The notes under the pieces are model-generated. The model worked only from the letters and a program-made list of their open reading frames with translations, did no database searches and was not told the DNA's origin. From Bacteroidaceae bacterium (GTDB taxonomy: Bacteria > Bacteroidota > Bacteroidia > Bacteroidales > Bacteroidaceae), in assembly GCA_017451645.1 (NCBI GenBank), contig JAFTNZ010000033.1:1-57180 (forward strand): a DNA stretch of 57,180 nucleotides. The letters run 5' to 3'. Positions 23,061 through 33,211 of this stretch are shown in pieces (positions within the stretch are counted from its first letter, which is position 1; each line of letters starts with the position of its first letter). The position numbers and the translations under genes are program-made.

Positions 23061-23466
23061 TTTTGACTATTATTATTTTATTTTTTCCTTTTCCGTGTAG
23101 TCTATGCCTTCAAAATTACCAATGTATGAGGTTGTTTGCAGGCTTTATCGGGCAAAGATAAATAAGAATTGCAGATAAATCCTATATATCCGCTTGTTTA
23201 TAAGTTTATTTAACCTGAAAAGGTAGGAAAACGACCGCTTGACAGGAAACTTCTGCAAATAGGGAAACAGGGGAAGGCATGGGAAAGAAATCAAAATGAG
23301 ATTTTTTTACGCTTCGGATGTATGTGCAAAAAAAGAGTGAAAGAATGGTAATCTTGATGAGTAAAGAATACTAATCTTACGTGTGTACGATTGGTATTCT
23401 TTATCAGTTTAAGGTTGTAATAAAGTTACTTTTTGTATGAGATTCCATTAATTTTCTTCTTTTTTC
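23061..23466. other. divergent intergenic region upstream of mutS
   Basis: About 400 bp between divergent DUF2723 and mutS genes. It holds the minus-strand -7 element at 23152-23160 and no gene or clear repeat. Confidence 0.5.
23152..23160 (-). promoter_or_regulatory. promoter -7 element of the DUF2723 gene
   Basis: The minus strand reads TATCTTTGC, the most common form of the Bacteroides -7 element, about 90 nt before the ATG. No clear TTTG at the expected distance. Confidence 0.55.
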
Positions 23467-23497
23467 TTTGACCCTCTTTCGAAAAAATCTATCTTTG
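23467..23497 (+). promoter_or_regulatory. mutS promoter
   Basis: TTTG (23467-23470), exactly 19 nt, then TATCTTTG (23490-23497) followed by C. It is a full consensus promoter 33 nt before the mutS ATG. Confidence 0.85.
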
Positions 23498-23529
23498 CAC
23501 TTTTCTAAAAAACAGAAGACAGAAAGCGA

Positions 23530-26157
23530 ATGGCGAAACTAAAAGAGGCTATGGAAACTCCAATGATGAGGCAATTTTTGGAGCTGAAGTCAAAGCATCC
23601 GGATGCGGTGCTGCTCTTCAGGTGTGGAGATTTCTATGAGACATATTCGGAAGATGCTGTAGTTGCAGCGGACATATTGGGTATCACACTGACCCGCCGG
23701 AACAATGGCGGAGGGGGAAGTATAATAGAGATGGCAGGATTCCCCTACCATGCATTGGATACCTATCTGCCAAAATTGGTGAGAGCCGGACGGAGAGTGG
23801 CTATCTGCGACCAGTTGGAAGATCCTAAACTGACGAAAAAATTAGTAAAGAGAGGTATTACGGAATTGGTAACACCCGGTGTTGCCATGGCTGACAATGT
23901 ACTCAATTACAAAGAAAATAATTTTTTGGCATCCATTCATTTCGGAAAAGGGAACTTATGTGGAGTGGCACTGTTGGATATCTCTACCGGTGAGTTTATG
24001 ACTGCCGAAGGGACCGCTGATTATATAGATAAATTATTGGTAGGGTTCAGTCCGAAAGAGATTCTTTTTGAACGTGGACGGAAAAGTATGTTTGAAGAGC
24101 GTTTCGGCAGCCGGCATTTCACTTATGAATTGGATGATTGGGTGTTTACCGAAAATTTTGCCAGAGAGAAACTGACCGGACACTTCGAAACGAAGAACCT
24201 GAAAGGATTTGGAGTGGAACATCTGCGTTTGGGTATTGTGGCAGCTGGAGCTGTTCTGCAATATCTTGAAATGACGCAACATACACGCACAGGACACATT
24301 ACAGCATTAAGCCGTATAGAGGAGGACAAATATGTACGGTTGGATAAATTTACTGTCAGGAGTTTGGAGTTGGCTGCACCTATGAATGAGGGAGGAACTG
24401 CATTGTTGGATGTGATGGATCGTACTGTCAGCCCTATGGGGGCACGTATGCTGAAACGGTGGGTGATTTTTCCATTGAAAGATGTAAAACCTATTGAGGA
24501 GCGTCTGGATGCTGTAGAACATTTTTTCCGTGAGCCATCGTTGAGGGATGCTGTGGGTGAGCAACTTCAACGAGTGGGAGATTTGGAACGAATAGTTTCG
24601 AAAGTGGCTGTCGGGCGTGTATCACCCCGTGAAATGGTGCAACTTAAAGTGGCTCTACAGGCAATAGAGCCAATCAAGCAACTTTGTATGGAAACGGGAG
24701 AAGGCAGTTTGGAACGGATAGGTGAACAACTGAATCTTTGCCGGAGCATACGAGACAGGATTGCTCGTGAAGTGACTCCGGATCCTCCTTTGTTAGTAGC
24801 TAAAGGAGGAGTAATCAACAGTGGGGTGAATGAGGAACTTGACGAACTCCGCCGTATGGCTTACAGTGGAAAGGACTATCTATTGCAGATGCAACAGCGC
24901 GAAGCTGAACGAACAGGAATACAAAGCCTGAAAATAGCTTACAACAATGTGTTCGGATACTACATAGAAGTACGTAATACCTACAAAGATAAAGTACCTG
25001 CCGAATGGATACGTAAGCAGACATTAGTAAATGCTGAACGCTATATCACGGAAGAATTGAAAATCTACGAAGAAAAAATACTGGGTGCAGAGGAGAAAAT
25101 ATTGGCTATTGAAACACGCCTTTTCAATGAATTGGTGATGGCAGTAGCAGAGTTTATTCCTGCCATTCAGGTCAATGCCAATCAATTGGCACGACTTGAT
25201 TGTCTGCTTTCGTTGGCTAATGTTGCTTTGGAAAACCGCTATATCCGTCCGATAGTGGACGATACTGATACGTTGGACATTTGCCAAGGAAGGCATCCGG
25301 TGATAGAGCATCAGTTGCCGGCAGGAGAAAAATATACTCCGAATAGTGTCTCTTTGGACAGCAAACGGCAGCAGATAATCATTATTACAGGTCCTAATAT
25401 GGCCGGAAAATCGGCTCTGCTGCGTCAGACCGCACTCATTACATTGATGGCACAAATGGGTAGTTTTGTCCCCGCAGAAAGTGCGCGTATCGGATTGGTG
25501 GATAAGATTTTTACCCGCGTGGGAGCCAGTGATAATATTTCGGTAGGAGAATCTACTTTCATGGTAGAGATGAATGAGGCGGCTGACATATTGAATAACC
25601 TCTCATCACGCAGTTTGGTGCTTTTTGATGAATTGGGTCGAGGTACGTCAACTTACGATGGTATTTCTATTGCATGGGCTATTGTAGAGCATATTCACGA
25701 GCATCCAAAAGCTAAGGCACGTACACTCTTTGCTACCCACTATCATGAACTGAACGAAATGGAACGTTCGTTTGTACGTATCAAGAATTACAATGTATCA
25801 GTACGTGAAGTGGATGGTAAAGTGATATTTCTCCGGAAGCTGGAACCTGGAGGGAGCGAACATTCGTTTGGTATCCATGTTGCGAGGTTGGCCGGTATGC
25901 CGAAGAGTATTGTGAAACGTGCAGGGCAGATATTAAAACAGCTTGAGAAAGAAAATCGCCGGCAAGGAAATCCGGTAGGATCGGTTGCTGGAGTGGCTGA
26001 CAGTAGGGAAGGAATACAACTCAATTTCTTTCAGTTGGATGATCCGGTACTTTGTCAGATACGTGACGAAATTCTTAATTTGGATGTCAATAATCTGACT
26101 CCATTAGAGGCTCTTAACAAACTGAATGACATCAAAAAGATTGTCAGAGGAAAATGA
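23530..26157 (+). CDS. mutS: DNA mismatch repair protein MutS
   Basis: An 875-residue MutS. The mismatch-reading motif is CGDFYETY with F35 and E37, the connector, core and clamp domains follow, and the ATPase has Walker A GPNMAGKS (621-628), the stretch [14 protein letters not shown], Walker [17 protein letters not shown] and the helix-turn-helix dimerisation end. It recognises base mismatches and small loops and recruits MutL. Walker A reads MAGKSA instead of the common MGGKST, a change I believe is usual in this lineage. The C-terminus ([14 protein letters not shown]) is the usual tetramerisation tail. It has its own promoter; the next gene is convergent 11 bp away. Confidence 0.97.
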   Translation: MAKLKEAMETPMMRQFLELKSKHPDAVLLFRCGDFYETYSEDAVVAADILGITLTRRNNGGGGSIIEMAGFPYHALDTYLPKLVRAGRRVAICDQLEDPKLTKKLVKRGITELVTPGVAMADNVLNYKENNFLASIHFGKGNLCGVALLDISTGEFMTAEGTADYIDKLLVGFSPKEILFERGRKSMFEERFGSRHFTYELDDWVFTENFAREKLTGHFETKNLKGFGVEHLRLGIVAAGAVLQYLEMTQHTRTGHITALSRIEEDKYVRLDKFTVRSLELAAPMNEGGTALLDVMDRTVSPMGARMLKRWVIFPLKDVKPIEERLDAVEHFFREPSLRDAVGEQLQRVGDLERIVSKVAVGRVSPREMVQLKVALQAIEPIKQLCMETGEGSLERIGEQLNLCRSIRDRIAREVTPDPPLLVAKGGVINSGVNEELDELRRMAYSGKDYLLQMQQREAERTGIQSLKIAYNNVFGYYIEVRNTYKDKVPAEWIRKQTLVNAERYITEELKIYEEKILGAEEKILAIETRLFNELVMAVAEFIPAIQVNANQLARLDCLLSLANVALENRYIRPIVDDTDTLDICQGRHPVIEHQLPAGEKYTPNSVSLDSKRQQIIIITGPNMAGKSALLRQTALITLMAQMGSFVPAESARIGLVDKIFTRVGASDNISVGESTFMVEMNEAADILNNLSSRSLVLFDELGRGTSTYDGISIAWAIVEHIHEHPKAKARTLFATHYHELNEMERSFVRIKNYNVSVREVDGKVIFLRKLEPGGSEHSFGIHVARLAGMPKSIVKRAGQILKQLEKENRRQGNPVGSVAGVADSREGIQLNFFQLDDPVLCQIRDEILNLDVNNLTPLEALNKLNDIKKIVRGK

Positions 26158-26168
26158 GTACTGAAGAT

Positions 26169-27425
26169 TTAACTTTCTTCGCGAGGAAAGTGTAAGGTGA
26201 AGCATGCTCCCTTTCCCGGGGTGCTCTTCAATGTTATGTTTCCATGATGTCCTAACATTATCTGACGGCAAAGAGCCAGACCGATACCGCAACCGTGCTG
26301 TTTTGTGGTGTAGAAGGGTACAAAAACATGCTTGATTGCTGTAGGTGAAATGCCTGTACCATTGTCTTGAATGTGTAACTGTACTTGTTTTTCAGAAACT
26401 TCAATGTTGATGTCTATGCGCGGTTGGTTTGTTTGTTGACAAGCATCATCGGCATTCTTCAAAAGATTAAGTATCACTTGTTCTATCTGTATGGGATCCA
26501 TCTGTACGCGAAGTGTACTGACATTGTGTGGGATAGAAGGGAAAATTACTTTTGCACGGAAGCCGTGAGTGAGTGGACGCAGAGTCTTCAATAAATCATA
26601 CGGTGAGAAAGATTGTAAAATGGGAGAGGCGAGTTTGGTTAGTTGCCTGTAATTGTTGACAAAACGTAAAAGACCATCGCTACGTCGGCGGATGACTTCG
26701 ATGCCTTCACAGATTTCATGCAAGTCGCATTCGGGCTGTAAAACGGCCTTTTTCAATGTTTCGCTCAGGGCAATGATGGGAGTTAATGAATTCATCATTT
26801 CATGTGTAAGTACCTTCATCAGTTGGTGATTGGCCTGCTGTTCATTTTCTATCAATAACTGATGGATGTTGCGCAGATTGAAAATGGTCAGCGATTGTTT
26901 TCGCGAAAAATAACGTGTCATGGTAACGGCCATTTCATAGTTTTTTCCATTGCGTTCGAATCGTAATGATTTGACTTCTCCTGGACGGAGTTGTGCCAGT
27001 TGTCCGGGGAGTTCGGGTGAGAGTGTTTCCAATTGTTGTAGTTTGTGTGGTGTATATCCCAATAAAGAGTGTTGAGCCGACCGATTACACCAATTGATGT
27101 TTCCATGTTCATCTAAAACGATAAGCGCTGAATCCACGTTATCGAGCAAATTGTTCAGATAAAGCAGCTGTTCTTGTTGTTGCAGATAACGTTCGTTGAG
27201 ATAGTTGAGAACATTGTTGACTGTTTTTTCGTGTCTGTCTATAAAGGGGAGCGTCCATTTCGAAAGAGGACGCACAGAATAATTATTGCATTTTATGCAG
27301 TTGAGAATCTGCTCTATAGTGTTCAGTCGTGAACGTAAATAATGGATATAGTATAACATGGCTATGACAACCGCTACTATACCAAAAATGATGGTGTACG
27401 ATTGTATGTCTGTGAGAGTGGTCAT
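26169..27425 (-). CDS. sensor histidine kinase, NtrB/NtrY-like
   Basis: A 418-residue membrane-bound kinase. One N-terminal membrane helix (YTIIFGIVAVVIAMLYYIHYL) anchors it; there is no periplasmic sensor of note. A PAS domain (~85-185, SALIVLDEHGNINWCNRSAQHSLLGY) follows, then the dimerisation helix with the phospho-acceptor H208 in LTHEMMNSLTPI and the ATP-binding domain with N box NLLKNADDA, G1 DNGTGI and G2 GCGIGLAL. It should phosphorylate the adjacent response regulator, whose stop codon overlaps its start by ATGA, so they are one operon. The signal is unknown; with no large external domain, a cytoplasmic or membrane cue is likely. Confidence 0.9.
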   Translation of the reverse strand: MTTLTDIQSYTIIFGIVAVVIAMLYYIHYLRSRLNTIEQILNCIKCNNYSVRPLSKWTLPFIDRHEKTVNNVLNYLNERYLQQQEQLLYLNNLLDNVDSALIVLDEHGNINWCNRSAQHSLLGYTPHKLQQLETLSPELPGQLAQLRPGEVKSLRFERNGKNYEMAVTMTRYFSRKQSLTIFNLRNIHQLLIENEQQANHQLMKVLTHEMMNSLTPIIALSETLKKAVLQPECDLHEICEGIEVIRRRSDGLLRFVNNYRQLTKLASPILQSFSPYDLLKTLRPLTHGFRAKVIFPSIPHNVSTLRVQMDPIQIEQVILNLLKNADDACQQTNQPRIDINIEVSEKQVQLHIQDNGTGISPTAIKHVFVPFYTTKQHGCGIGLALCRQIMLGHHGNITLKSTPGKGACFTLHFPREES

Positions 27426-28801
27426 AGATGATGTTTTTCTAATTTCCGATAAATGGCATATCGGCTGATACCCAACAATTCGGCTGCTTGCTGTGGATTT
27501 CCTTTGGCATTTTTCATAGCTTCGGACACAGCTCTTCGTTCCAGTTCGTCGAGATTGAGTGTAGGCAATTTATCAGTAATTTCTTGTACTTCATTGATGG
27601 GTAAAAGCATCAGGTTGGCTGATTCTATAGTGGATGTGTTGCAAAGGATTACAGCCCGTTCGATAGTATGTTGCAGTTCGCGCACATTGCCGGGCCAGTT
27701 ATACATTTGTAACTTATGTATGGCCTTTTCTGAAAAGTTATCGATATTTTTTTTGTATTTGTCTGAAAATTGCTTGAGAAAAAAGTGTGCCAGCAATTTT
27801 ACATCGCCTTCGCGTTCGCGCAAAGGCGGAATGTGTATTTCTACCGTATTGATACGATAAAGAAGATCTTGTCTGAACGTACCTTCACGTACCATACGAC
27901 GTATGTCGGCATTAGTGGCACAAATAAGTCGCATTTCTATGCTTCGTGAATGGGTAGAACCTACACGCATAATTTGCTTCTTCTCTATGGCTGTAAGTAG
28001 TTTTGACTGCATGGCCGGAGACAAATTGCCTATTTCATCGAGAAAAAGAGTACCTCCGTCGGCCAATTCCATACGTCCGGCTTTTGCCTGACGCGCATCA
28101 GTAAAGGCTCCTTTTTCGTAACCGAAGAGTTCGCTTTCGAAAAGTGTTTCAGGAATACTTCCTAAGTCAACGCATACATAAGGTGCTCCGCGTTCTAAAG
28201 ATGGATTTGCCAATGCATTGGCAACCAAATCTTTACCAGTTCCATTTTCTCCCAAAATGAGTACATTCGCATCCGTATTCCGCACTTGTTCTATCATGGC
28301 AAACACACGTTGCATGGCCGGTGATTGGCCTATAATGTCTGATGTGTGAGGACTGAGCATGCTGATGTGTTCTTTCATGCGGAAAACCTCCTGACGAGAC
28401 TGCTTCAGGCGTATAGCTGCAAGAAGTGAGGCCAACAGTTTGTCGTTTTCCCATGGTTTGCAAATGAAATCGACAGCTCCTTGCCTAATGGCTCGTACAG
28501 CCTTTTCAGTGTCGCCATAAGCTGTCATCATAATGACAGAAGTTTGTGGTTCCAATGTCAGAATATGTTGCAGAAGTTCAAATCCTTCTTCACCTTCGAC
28601 TGTATCAATTGTGAAATTCATATCAAGCAGTACCACATCGGGACAAAATGTTGTGATATAATGTTCTACACGGGCAGGTTGGGTAGTTACCCGCACAGCT
28701 TCCACATGGGGTTTAAGTATCATGTTGAGTGCAAAAAGAACATCTTCGTTGTCATCTACCACAAGCACTTTTCCATAAGGTTTGTCTTTCTTTTGTTCCA
28801 T
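27422..28801 (-). CDS. NtrC-family sigma-54-dependent response regulator
   Basis: A 459-residue regulator: receiver domain with phosphorylation site D60 in VVLLDMNF and lysine in KPWE; AAA+ domain with Walker A GENGTGKD (184-191), sigma-54 contact loop GAFTDA (231-236) and Walker B GGTLFLDEIG; and a Fis-type helix-turn-helix (GNPQQAAELLGISRYAIYRKL) at the C-terminus. It activates sigma-54 promoters when phosphorylated. The contact loop has Asp where most members have Gly (GAFTGA). It is the first gene of an operon with the kinase and has a TACATTTG element upstream. No target promoter was recognised in this window. Confidence 0.93.
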   Translation of the reverse strand: MEQKKDKPYGKVLVVDDNEDVLFALNMILKPHVEAVRVTTQPARVEHYITTFCPDVVLLDMNFTIDTVEGEEGFELLQHILTLEPQTSVIMMTAYGDTEKAVRAIRQGAVDFICKPWENDKLLASLLAAIRLKQSRQEVFRMKEHISMLSPHTSDIIGQSPAMQRVFAMIEQVRNTDANVLILGENGTGKDLVANALANPSLERGAPYVCVDLGSIPETLFESELFGYEKGAFTDARQAKAGRMELADGGTLFLDEIGNLSPAMQSKLLTAIEKKQIMRVGSTHSRSIEMRLICATNADIRRMVREGTFRQDLLYRINTVEIHIPPLREREGDVKLLAHFFLKQFSDKYKKNIDNFSEKAIHKLQMYNWPGNVRELQHTIERAVILCNTSTIESANLMLLPINEVQEITDKLPTLNLDELERRAVSEAMKNAKGNPQQAAELLGISRYAIYRKLEKHHL

Positions 28802-28830
28802 CTATGCTGTCAAATTTGCCATTGTTTGCT

Positions 28831-28839
28831 GCAAATGTA
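28831..28839 (-). promoter_or_regulatory. -7 element of the two-component operon
   Basis: The minus strand reads TACATTTGC, matching TAnnTTTG, about 30 nt upstream of the response regulator ATG. Confidence 0.5.
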
Positions 28840-28914
28840 ATGTATTTTTTTCAGATAGATTGCATTTGGAAGTAAAAAAACGGTGGAGTTTACCTATTAA
28901 CCAAGAAAAAACAC

Positions 28915-28922
28915 TATCTTTG
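28915..28922 (+). promoter_or_regulatory. ychF promoter -7 element
   Basis: TATCTTTG followed by C, 46 nt before the ychF ATG. A TTTA (28889-28892) 22 nt upstream may serve as the -33 element. Confidence 0.6.
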
Positions 28923-28968
28923 CAGGATATTTCATTATGTACTTCAAAAAAAAAACATTCAATCATAT

Positions 28969-30072
28969 ATGGCATTAAAAGCAGGTATTGTAGGATTACC
29001 GAATGTGGGGAAATCTACACTTTTCAATTGTTTGTCAAGCGCAAAGGCACAGAGTGCCAATTATCCTTTTTGCACCATAGATGCACAGCAGGGACAAATT
29101 TCTGTACCCGATGAGCGACTGAACAAGTTGGCAGAATTAGTACACCCTGGACGTATTGTGCCAGCTACGTGTGACATTGTGGATATTGCCGGATTGGTAA
29201 AAGGAGCCAGTCAGGGTGAAGGATTGGGAAACCAATTTTTAGGGAACATCCGTGAAACGGACGCAATCATTCATGTGTTACGTTGTTTTGATAACGATAA
29301 CATTGTACATGTAGATGGTTCTGTGAATCCTGTACGTGATAAAGAAATCATTGATACAGAGTTACAATTGAAGGATTTGGAGACGGTAGAGAATCGAATC
29401 AAGCGTGTGGAAAAGCAAGCCAAAGTGGGAGGTGACAAGTTGGCTAAGATAGAATACGATGTCCTGCTCAGGTATCGGGATGCATTGTTGCAGGGAAAAT
29501 CGGCACGAACAGTCACTTTTGATACGGAAGATGAAGAAATTGCAGCAAAAAATCTTTTTTTATTGACAACAAAACCAGTACTTTATGTATGTAATGTGGA
29601 TGATACCGCTGCAGCCATCGGAAATCCTTATGTAGAGGCTGTGCGTGAAGCCATCAAAGATGAAGAAGCCGAACTGCTCATTATCAGTGCACAAACAGAA
29701 GCGGATATAGCGGAATTGGATGACTATGAAGAGAAACAGATATTCCTTGAGGATTTAGGATTGAAGGAGTCTGGATGCGACCGTCTTATAAAGGCCATTT
29801 ATAAATTGCTAAATCTGGAGACTTTTATCACAGCAGGTGAAATGGAAGTGAAGGCTTGGACCTATCGGAAGGGGTGGAAGGCACCACAGTGTGCAGGTGT
29901 GATACATACTGATTTTGAAAAAGGGTTTATCCGTGCTGAAGTTATCAAGTACGATGATTTTATCAAGTATGGCTCAGAATCAGCCGTCAAGGAAGCTGGT
30001 AAAATGGGAGTAGAAGGAAAGGAATATGTGGTACAAGATGGAGATATTATGCATTTCCGTTTTAATGTATAA
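28969..30072 (+). CDS. ychF: redox-regulated ATPase YchF (Obg-family)
   Basis: A 367-residue YchF/OLA1 protein. G1 is GLPNVGKSTLFN, G3 is DIAGLVKGASQGEGLGNQFL, and the usual NKxD is replaced by NVDD (YVCNVDD), the change that makes YchF prefer ATP to GTP. A coiled region (LKDLETVENRIKRVEKQAKVGG) and the C-terminal TGS domain (CAGVIHTDFEKGFIRAEVIKYDDF) complete it. It binds ribosomes and affects the oxidative stress response in E. coli. It is alone on its transcript or followed by lgt 87 bp later. Confidence 0.97.
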   Translation: MALKAGIVGLPNVGKSTLFNCLSSAKAQSANYPFCTIDAQQGQISVPDERLNKLAELVHPGRIVPATCDIVDIAGLVKGASQGEGLGNQFLGNIRETDAIIHVLRCFDNDNIVHVDGSVNPVRDKEIIDTELQLKDLETVENRIKRVEKQAKVGGDKLAKIEYDVLLRYRDALLQGKSARTVTFDTEDEEIAAKNLFLLTTKPVLYVCNVDDTAAAIGNPYVEAVREAIKDEEAELLIISAQTEADIAELDDYEEKQIFLEDLGLKESGCDRLIKAIYKLLNLETFITAGEMEVKAWTYRKGWKAPQCAGVIHTDFEKGFIRAEVIKYDDFIKYGSESAVKEAGKMGVEGKEYVVQDGDIMHFRFNV

Positions 30073-30159
30073 TGATTCTCCATTTTCTTTCAAGGAGGGA
30101 TGAGATAAAAAATAGTTGTTTTCTCTCGGAGAGAGAGAAGGAAAGAATAAAGCTGAATT

Positions 30160-30993
30160 ATGTTACTTCAAATAATATGGAATCCGTCTATGGATTTGTT
30201 CTCTATAGGTGATTTCTCCTTACGGTATTATTCGCTCTGTTGGATTATAGGATTGGCATTGGCTTATTTCATTGTACAGCATCTTTATAAGGAGCAACGA
30301 ATTTCGGACGAGAAGTTCGACCCATTAGCTTTTTACTGTTTTTTTGGTATTCTTATCGGTGCTCGTTTGGGGCACTGCCTGTTCTACGAACCCGCTTTTT
30401 ATCTGAGTCATCCTATTGAAATGTTGTTGCCTTTCCGTGAGACTGCCAATGGATGGAAAATGGTTGGGTATCAAGGATTGGCCAGTCATGGAGGAACTTT
30501 AGGATTAATGATAGCTTTGTGGTTTTATGTTCGTAAGACGAAGGTAAACATATTGCGTGTGTTGGATAACATTGCCATTGCTACTCCTGTTACGGCTTGT
30601 CTGATACGGATAGGAAATCTGATGAACAGTGAAATTGTCGGTAAGGCAACTGATTTGCCTTGGGGATTTGTTTTTGTACAGAATGGAGAAGATTTTGCGC
30701 GTCATCCGGCTCAACTTTATGAAGCTATCGCTTATTTCATCTTTTTTGTTGTAGGATGGAACATTTACAAGAAAAAGCCTGAACAGGTAGGTTCGGGATT
30801 TTTCTTCGGTTATTGTTTGGCTACTATTTTTACATTCAGATTTTTTGTGGAATTCTGTAAAGAAATACAGGTAGATTTCGAACAAGGAATGGTGTTGGAT
30901 ATGGGGCAATGGCTGAGTGTGCCATTCATAATTATAGGCATTGCTTGCATGAAAGGTGGACCATGGCTGCGCCGATGGGGAGAGCAAAAATGA
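30160..30993 (+). CDS. lgt: prolipoprotein diacylglyceryl transferase
   Basis: A 277-residue integral membrane enzyme with about seven helices. It transfers diacylglycerol from phosphatidylglycerol to the lipobox cysteine of prolipoproteins, the first step of lipoprotein maturation. Signature parts are YSLCWIIGLALAYF, RLGHCLFYEP, SHGGTLG and RIGNLMNSEIVG, which contains the Lgt signature arginine and asparagine. The stop TGA overlaps the ATG of the following regulator gene (30990-30993), so the two are translationally coupled. This is the only lipoprotein-processing gene here; it would act on the lipoprotein at 1361-1879 among many others. Confidence 0.96.
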   Translation: MLLQIIWNPSMDLFSIGDFSLRYYSLCWIIGLALAYFIVQHLYKEQRISDEKFDPLAFYCFFGILIGARLGHCLFYEPAFYLSHPIEMLLPFRETANGWKMVGYQGLASHGGTLGLMIALWFYVRKTKVNILRVLDNIAIATPVTACLIRIGNLMNSEIVGKATDLPWGFVFVQNGEDFARHPAQLYEAIAYFIFFVVGWNIYKKKPEQVGSGFFFGYCLATIFTFRFFVEFCKEIQVDFEQGMVLDMGQWLSVPFIIIGIACMKGGPWLRRWGEQK

Positions 30994-32993
30994 AAAAAGA
31001 AAAATGGTTCTTGTGTCTTGTCGCTATGCTGTTTCAGACAGTTCTTTGGGCCATAGGTGGGTATGATATTGAACGATTATCGGCTAAAGATGGCTTGGAA
31101 GAGTGTGAAATTGTAAAAATACTGCAAGATGAACAGGGATATATGTGGATTGCTACCGATAAGGGAATATATAGGTATGACGGATATTGGTTGCGAAAGA
31201 TTGAATCTGACAGGAAAAATAGTCAAGATGTTGTTTGTCTGACAGAAGATAAAAAAAACGGGGTTTTATGGATTCTGTACAAGCAGGGAGGGACTGATTG
31301 TTTGGACCTTAAAAAGCACTGTTTCATAGAATTTGACCAAGGAGAAGATTCGGGTAAATTTGCACAACAATACGTGGGAAAGCTGTATTTGTGGCAATAT
31401 GGTGATGGGGAGAAATGCAGACGAGTACGTTTTGTAGGAGGCAAGATACATAAAGAGGAGTTCAGTAAAAAAGTGAATGATATATGTTCTGATCAAGCCG
31501 GAAATGATTGGATATTGACTAATGATGGAGTATATTTAAATGGATTTGAGAGGATGCTTCCTCATTCGGATAATGTTCGTCACATAGCAGTTTATCGTAA
31601 CATATGTTTAGCTATCGCTTCCGACAGGATAATTATATATAATGTTTCCAGACGTGTTGTGAGAGAGACGCTGTTTCCTGCCAATTTGCTCGCTGATTTG
31701 AGCAATTGCTCGGATAAGTCTGTTTGGAATGAACAATTGCTATTATTTTCTTCTGGAAGAACTTATGCCTATCATATCATTGATGGCATATTCACCTCGC
31801 CTGAGGAATGGCAAGCGCCTGATGGCAGTGTATTCTCTGAACATGAGGGGGATGTGATGGTAGAGGATGAAAGGGGAGAGTGGCTCTGCTACAGGAGCAA
31901 TGGAGAAGTAAAACGTTTGAAATCAGATGAAGTTAGGAAAAAAGAACGCTATTCCCCTCTTTATGCAAAGGTGAATGCCGACATAGAAGCTATAGCTGTA
32001 CACGATGAAGGATTATGGATTTATGATATTGAACAAAATGAACTGGACAAATGTCCGATAGTACAGAAGGGGGATAGCATTACTGCTATGGTTTCAGATC
32101 GGACGGGGTGTATATGGATAGGTAAAAAAAGAGATGGTGTGCTCTGTTTGAGAATTAGTCAAAAAAATGAAGTCCATTCTGTAAGCGTAGTCACCGATAT
32201 TATTTATGGAAATCAGCATTTTACCCCAGATAGAACGCCTTTAGAACTAGAAGGAAAACATAGAAAATTGACTTTGTATTTTTCCAATTTTCAGTATGCG
32301 GATATCCGTTCCGTTCGTTATCAATATTATTTGGAAGGGATAGAGAATGAATGGAGTGAAATTACTTCCGGTCATACTGCCGTTTACCATAATTTATCTC
32401 CAGGAATGTATGTATTTCATGTGCGGTCTGCCGATAGTAGTGATTGTTGGGGAGAGGTTTCATCTTATACTTTTTTCATTGAACACCCTTGGTGGAGTCA
32501 ATGGTCTGACCAAATATTGTATATATTAGTTATAGGGGGTATATCAGGTGTCTTTGTGTACAAAAGAAAATACAGAGAAAAGCATTCGGGGGTAAAAAGA
32601 GAGCTTGAGGAACAAACTGAAAGAGAAACAATGCAAAAAGACAATGATGAAAAAAGTGTGCTCAACCCGAAGGATCTGCGGTTTTATAATAGGTTGCAGA
32701 CTATTTTATCATTGAATGCCGAAAATCCGGAATTCACGGTGGATGAATTGGCTGTACAGATGCATTTGAGCCGTACACGGTTATATACACGCATAAAGGA
32801 AGTAACAGGCAAGACACCTTCGGAAATGTTGAGAAAGGTGCGTATGGAGCATATTGCACATCTTTTGTTGGAAACAGATTTAACAATAGAGGAAATTCGC
32901 TTACAATGTGGTGTTGGGAATTCTAATCAGTTCTACAATCATTTTAAGAAACAGTTTGGTGTAACACCTCATCAGTATCGTACGAAAGTATAA
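30990..32993 (+). CDS. membrane-tethered AraC regulator with hybrid-two-component sensor half
   Basis: A 667-residue protein. It has a signal/anchor helix (WFLCLVAMLFQTVLWAIGG), a periplasmic beta-propeller with Reg_prop repeats (GYMWIATDKGIYRYDG, GCIWIGKKRDGVLCL), a Y_Y_Y-type domain (~415-500), one membrane helix (~508-526, ILYILVIGGISGVFVYK), a charged linker, and a C-terminal AraC helix-turn-helix (~564-667). The kinase, ATPase and receiver domains that lie between sensor and AraC domain in Bacteroides hybrid two-component systems are absent. It probably signals directly through the membrane to DNA. The propeller is also shorter than the usual double one. Start chosen at 30990, coupled to lgt by ATGA. 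Ligand and targets unknown. Confidence 0.88.
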   Translation: MKKEKWFLCLVAMLFQTVLWAIGGYDIERLSAKDGLEECEIVKILQDEQGYMWIATDKGIYRYDGYWLRKIESDRKNSQDVVCLTEDKKNGVLWILYKQGGTDCLDLKKHCFIEFDQGEDSGKFAQQYVGKLYLWQYGDGEKCRRVRFVGGKIHKEEFSKKVNDICSDQAGNDWILTNDGVYLNGFERMLPHSDNVRHIAVYRNICLAIASDRIIIYNVSRRVVRETLFPANLLADLSNCSDKSVWNEQLLLFSSGRTYAYHIIDGIFTSPEEWQAPDGSVFSEHEGDVMVEDERGEWLCYRSNGEVKRLKSDEVRKKERYSPLYAKVNADIEAIAVHDEGLWIYDIEQNELDKCPIVQKGDSITAMVSDRTGCIWIGKKRDGVLCLRISQKNEVHSVSVVTDIIYGNQHFTPDRTPLELEGKHRKLTLYFSNFQYADIRSVRYQYYLEGIENEWSEITSGHTAVYHNLSPGMYVFHVRSADSSDCWGEVSSYTFFIEHPWWSQWSDQILYILVIGGISGVFVYKRKYREKHSGVKRELEEQTERETMQKDNDEKSVLNPKDLRFYNRLQTILSLNAENPEFTVDELAVQMHLSRTRLYTRIKEVTGKTPSEMLRKVRMEHIAHLLLETDLTIEEIRLQCGVGNSNQFYNHFKKQFGVTPHQYRTKV

Positions 32994-33196
32994 TTTGTTA
33001 GCTTTTGATATGTTGGATTTCCAAAATTCAAAATCATTCACATCAGCATAAGATATTCCTATTTCTTCTTAATTTCTACTTTCAAAATACCAGAAAGCTC
33101 CTTTTGGTCATCGTTTTCAGAAGCTTTAAAATCAGCGTATTGTAGTTATTAACAAGTCTGTTTATAACCTTTTTGAAACTTTTTTCATAAAAAGTG

Positions 33197-33211
33197 TGGG
33201 GAATTGTGGGG
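33197..33211 (+). promoter_or_regulatory. MraZ box (operator)
   Basis: Two TGGGG words (33197-33201 and 33207-33211) separated by AATTG, with a third half-like TG at 33217. This equals the TGGGN-N5-TGGGN operator bound by MraZ. It lies 40 to 54 bp before the mraZ ATG, next to a TAATTTTA promoter-like element (33219-33226). Confidence 0.85.

Noticed and set aside
25381-25420. MutS Walker A reading MAGKSA rather than MGGKST as a sign of inactivation
   Set aside because: The phosphate-binding Gly-Lys-Ser is intact, all other motifs are normal, and I believe this form is standard for MutS in Bacteroides.
27422-28968. Sigma-54 promoter near the NtrC-type operon
   Set aside because: No GG-N10-GC element was found in the upstream region; the visible elements are of the ordinary Bacteroides type.
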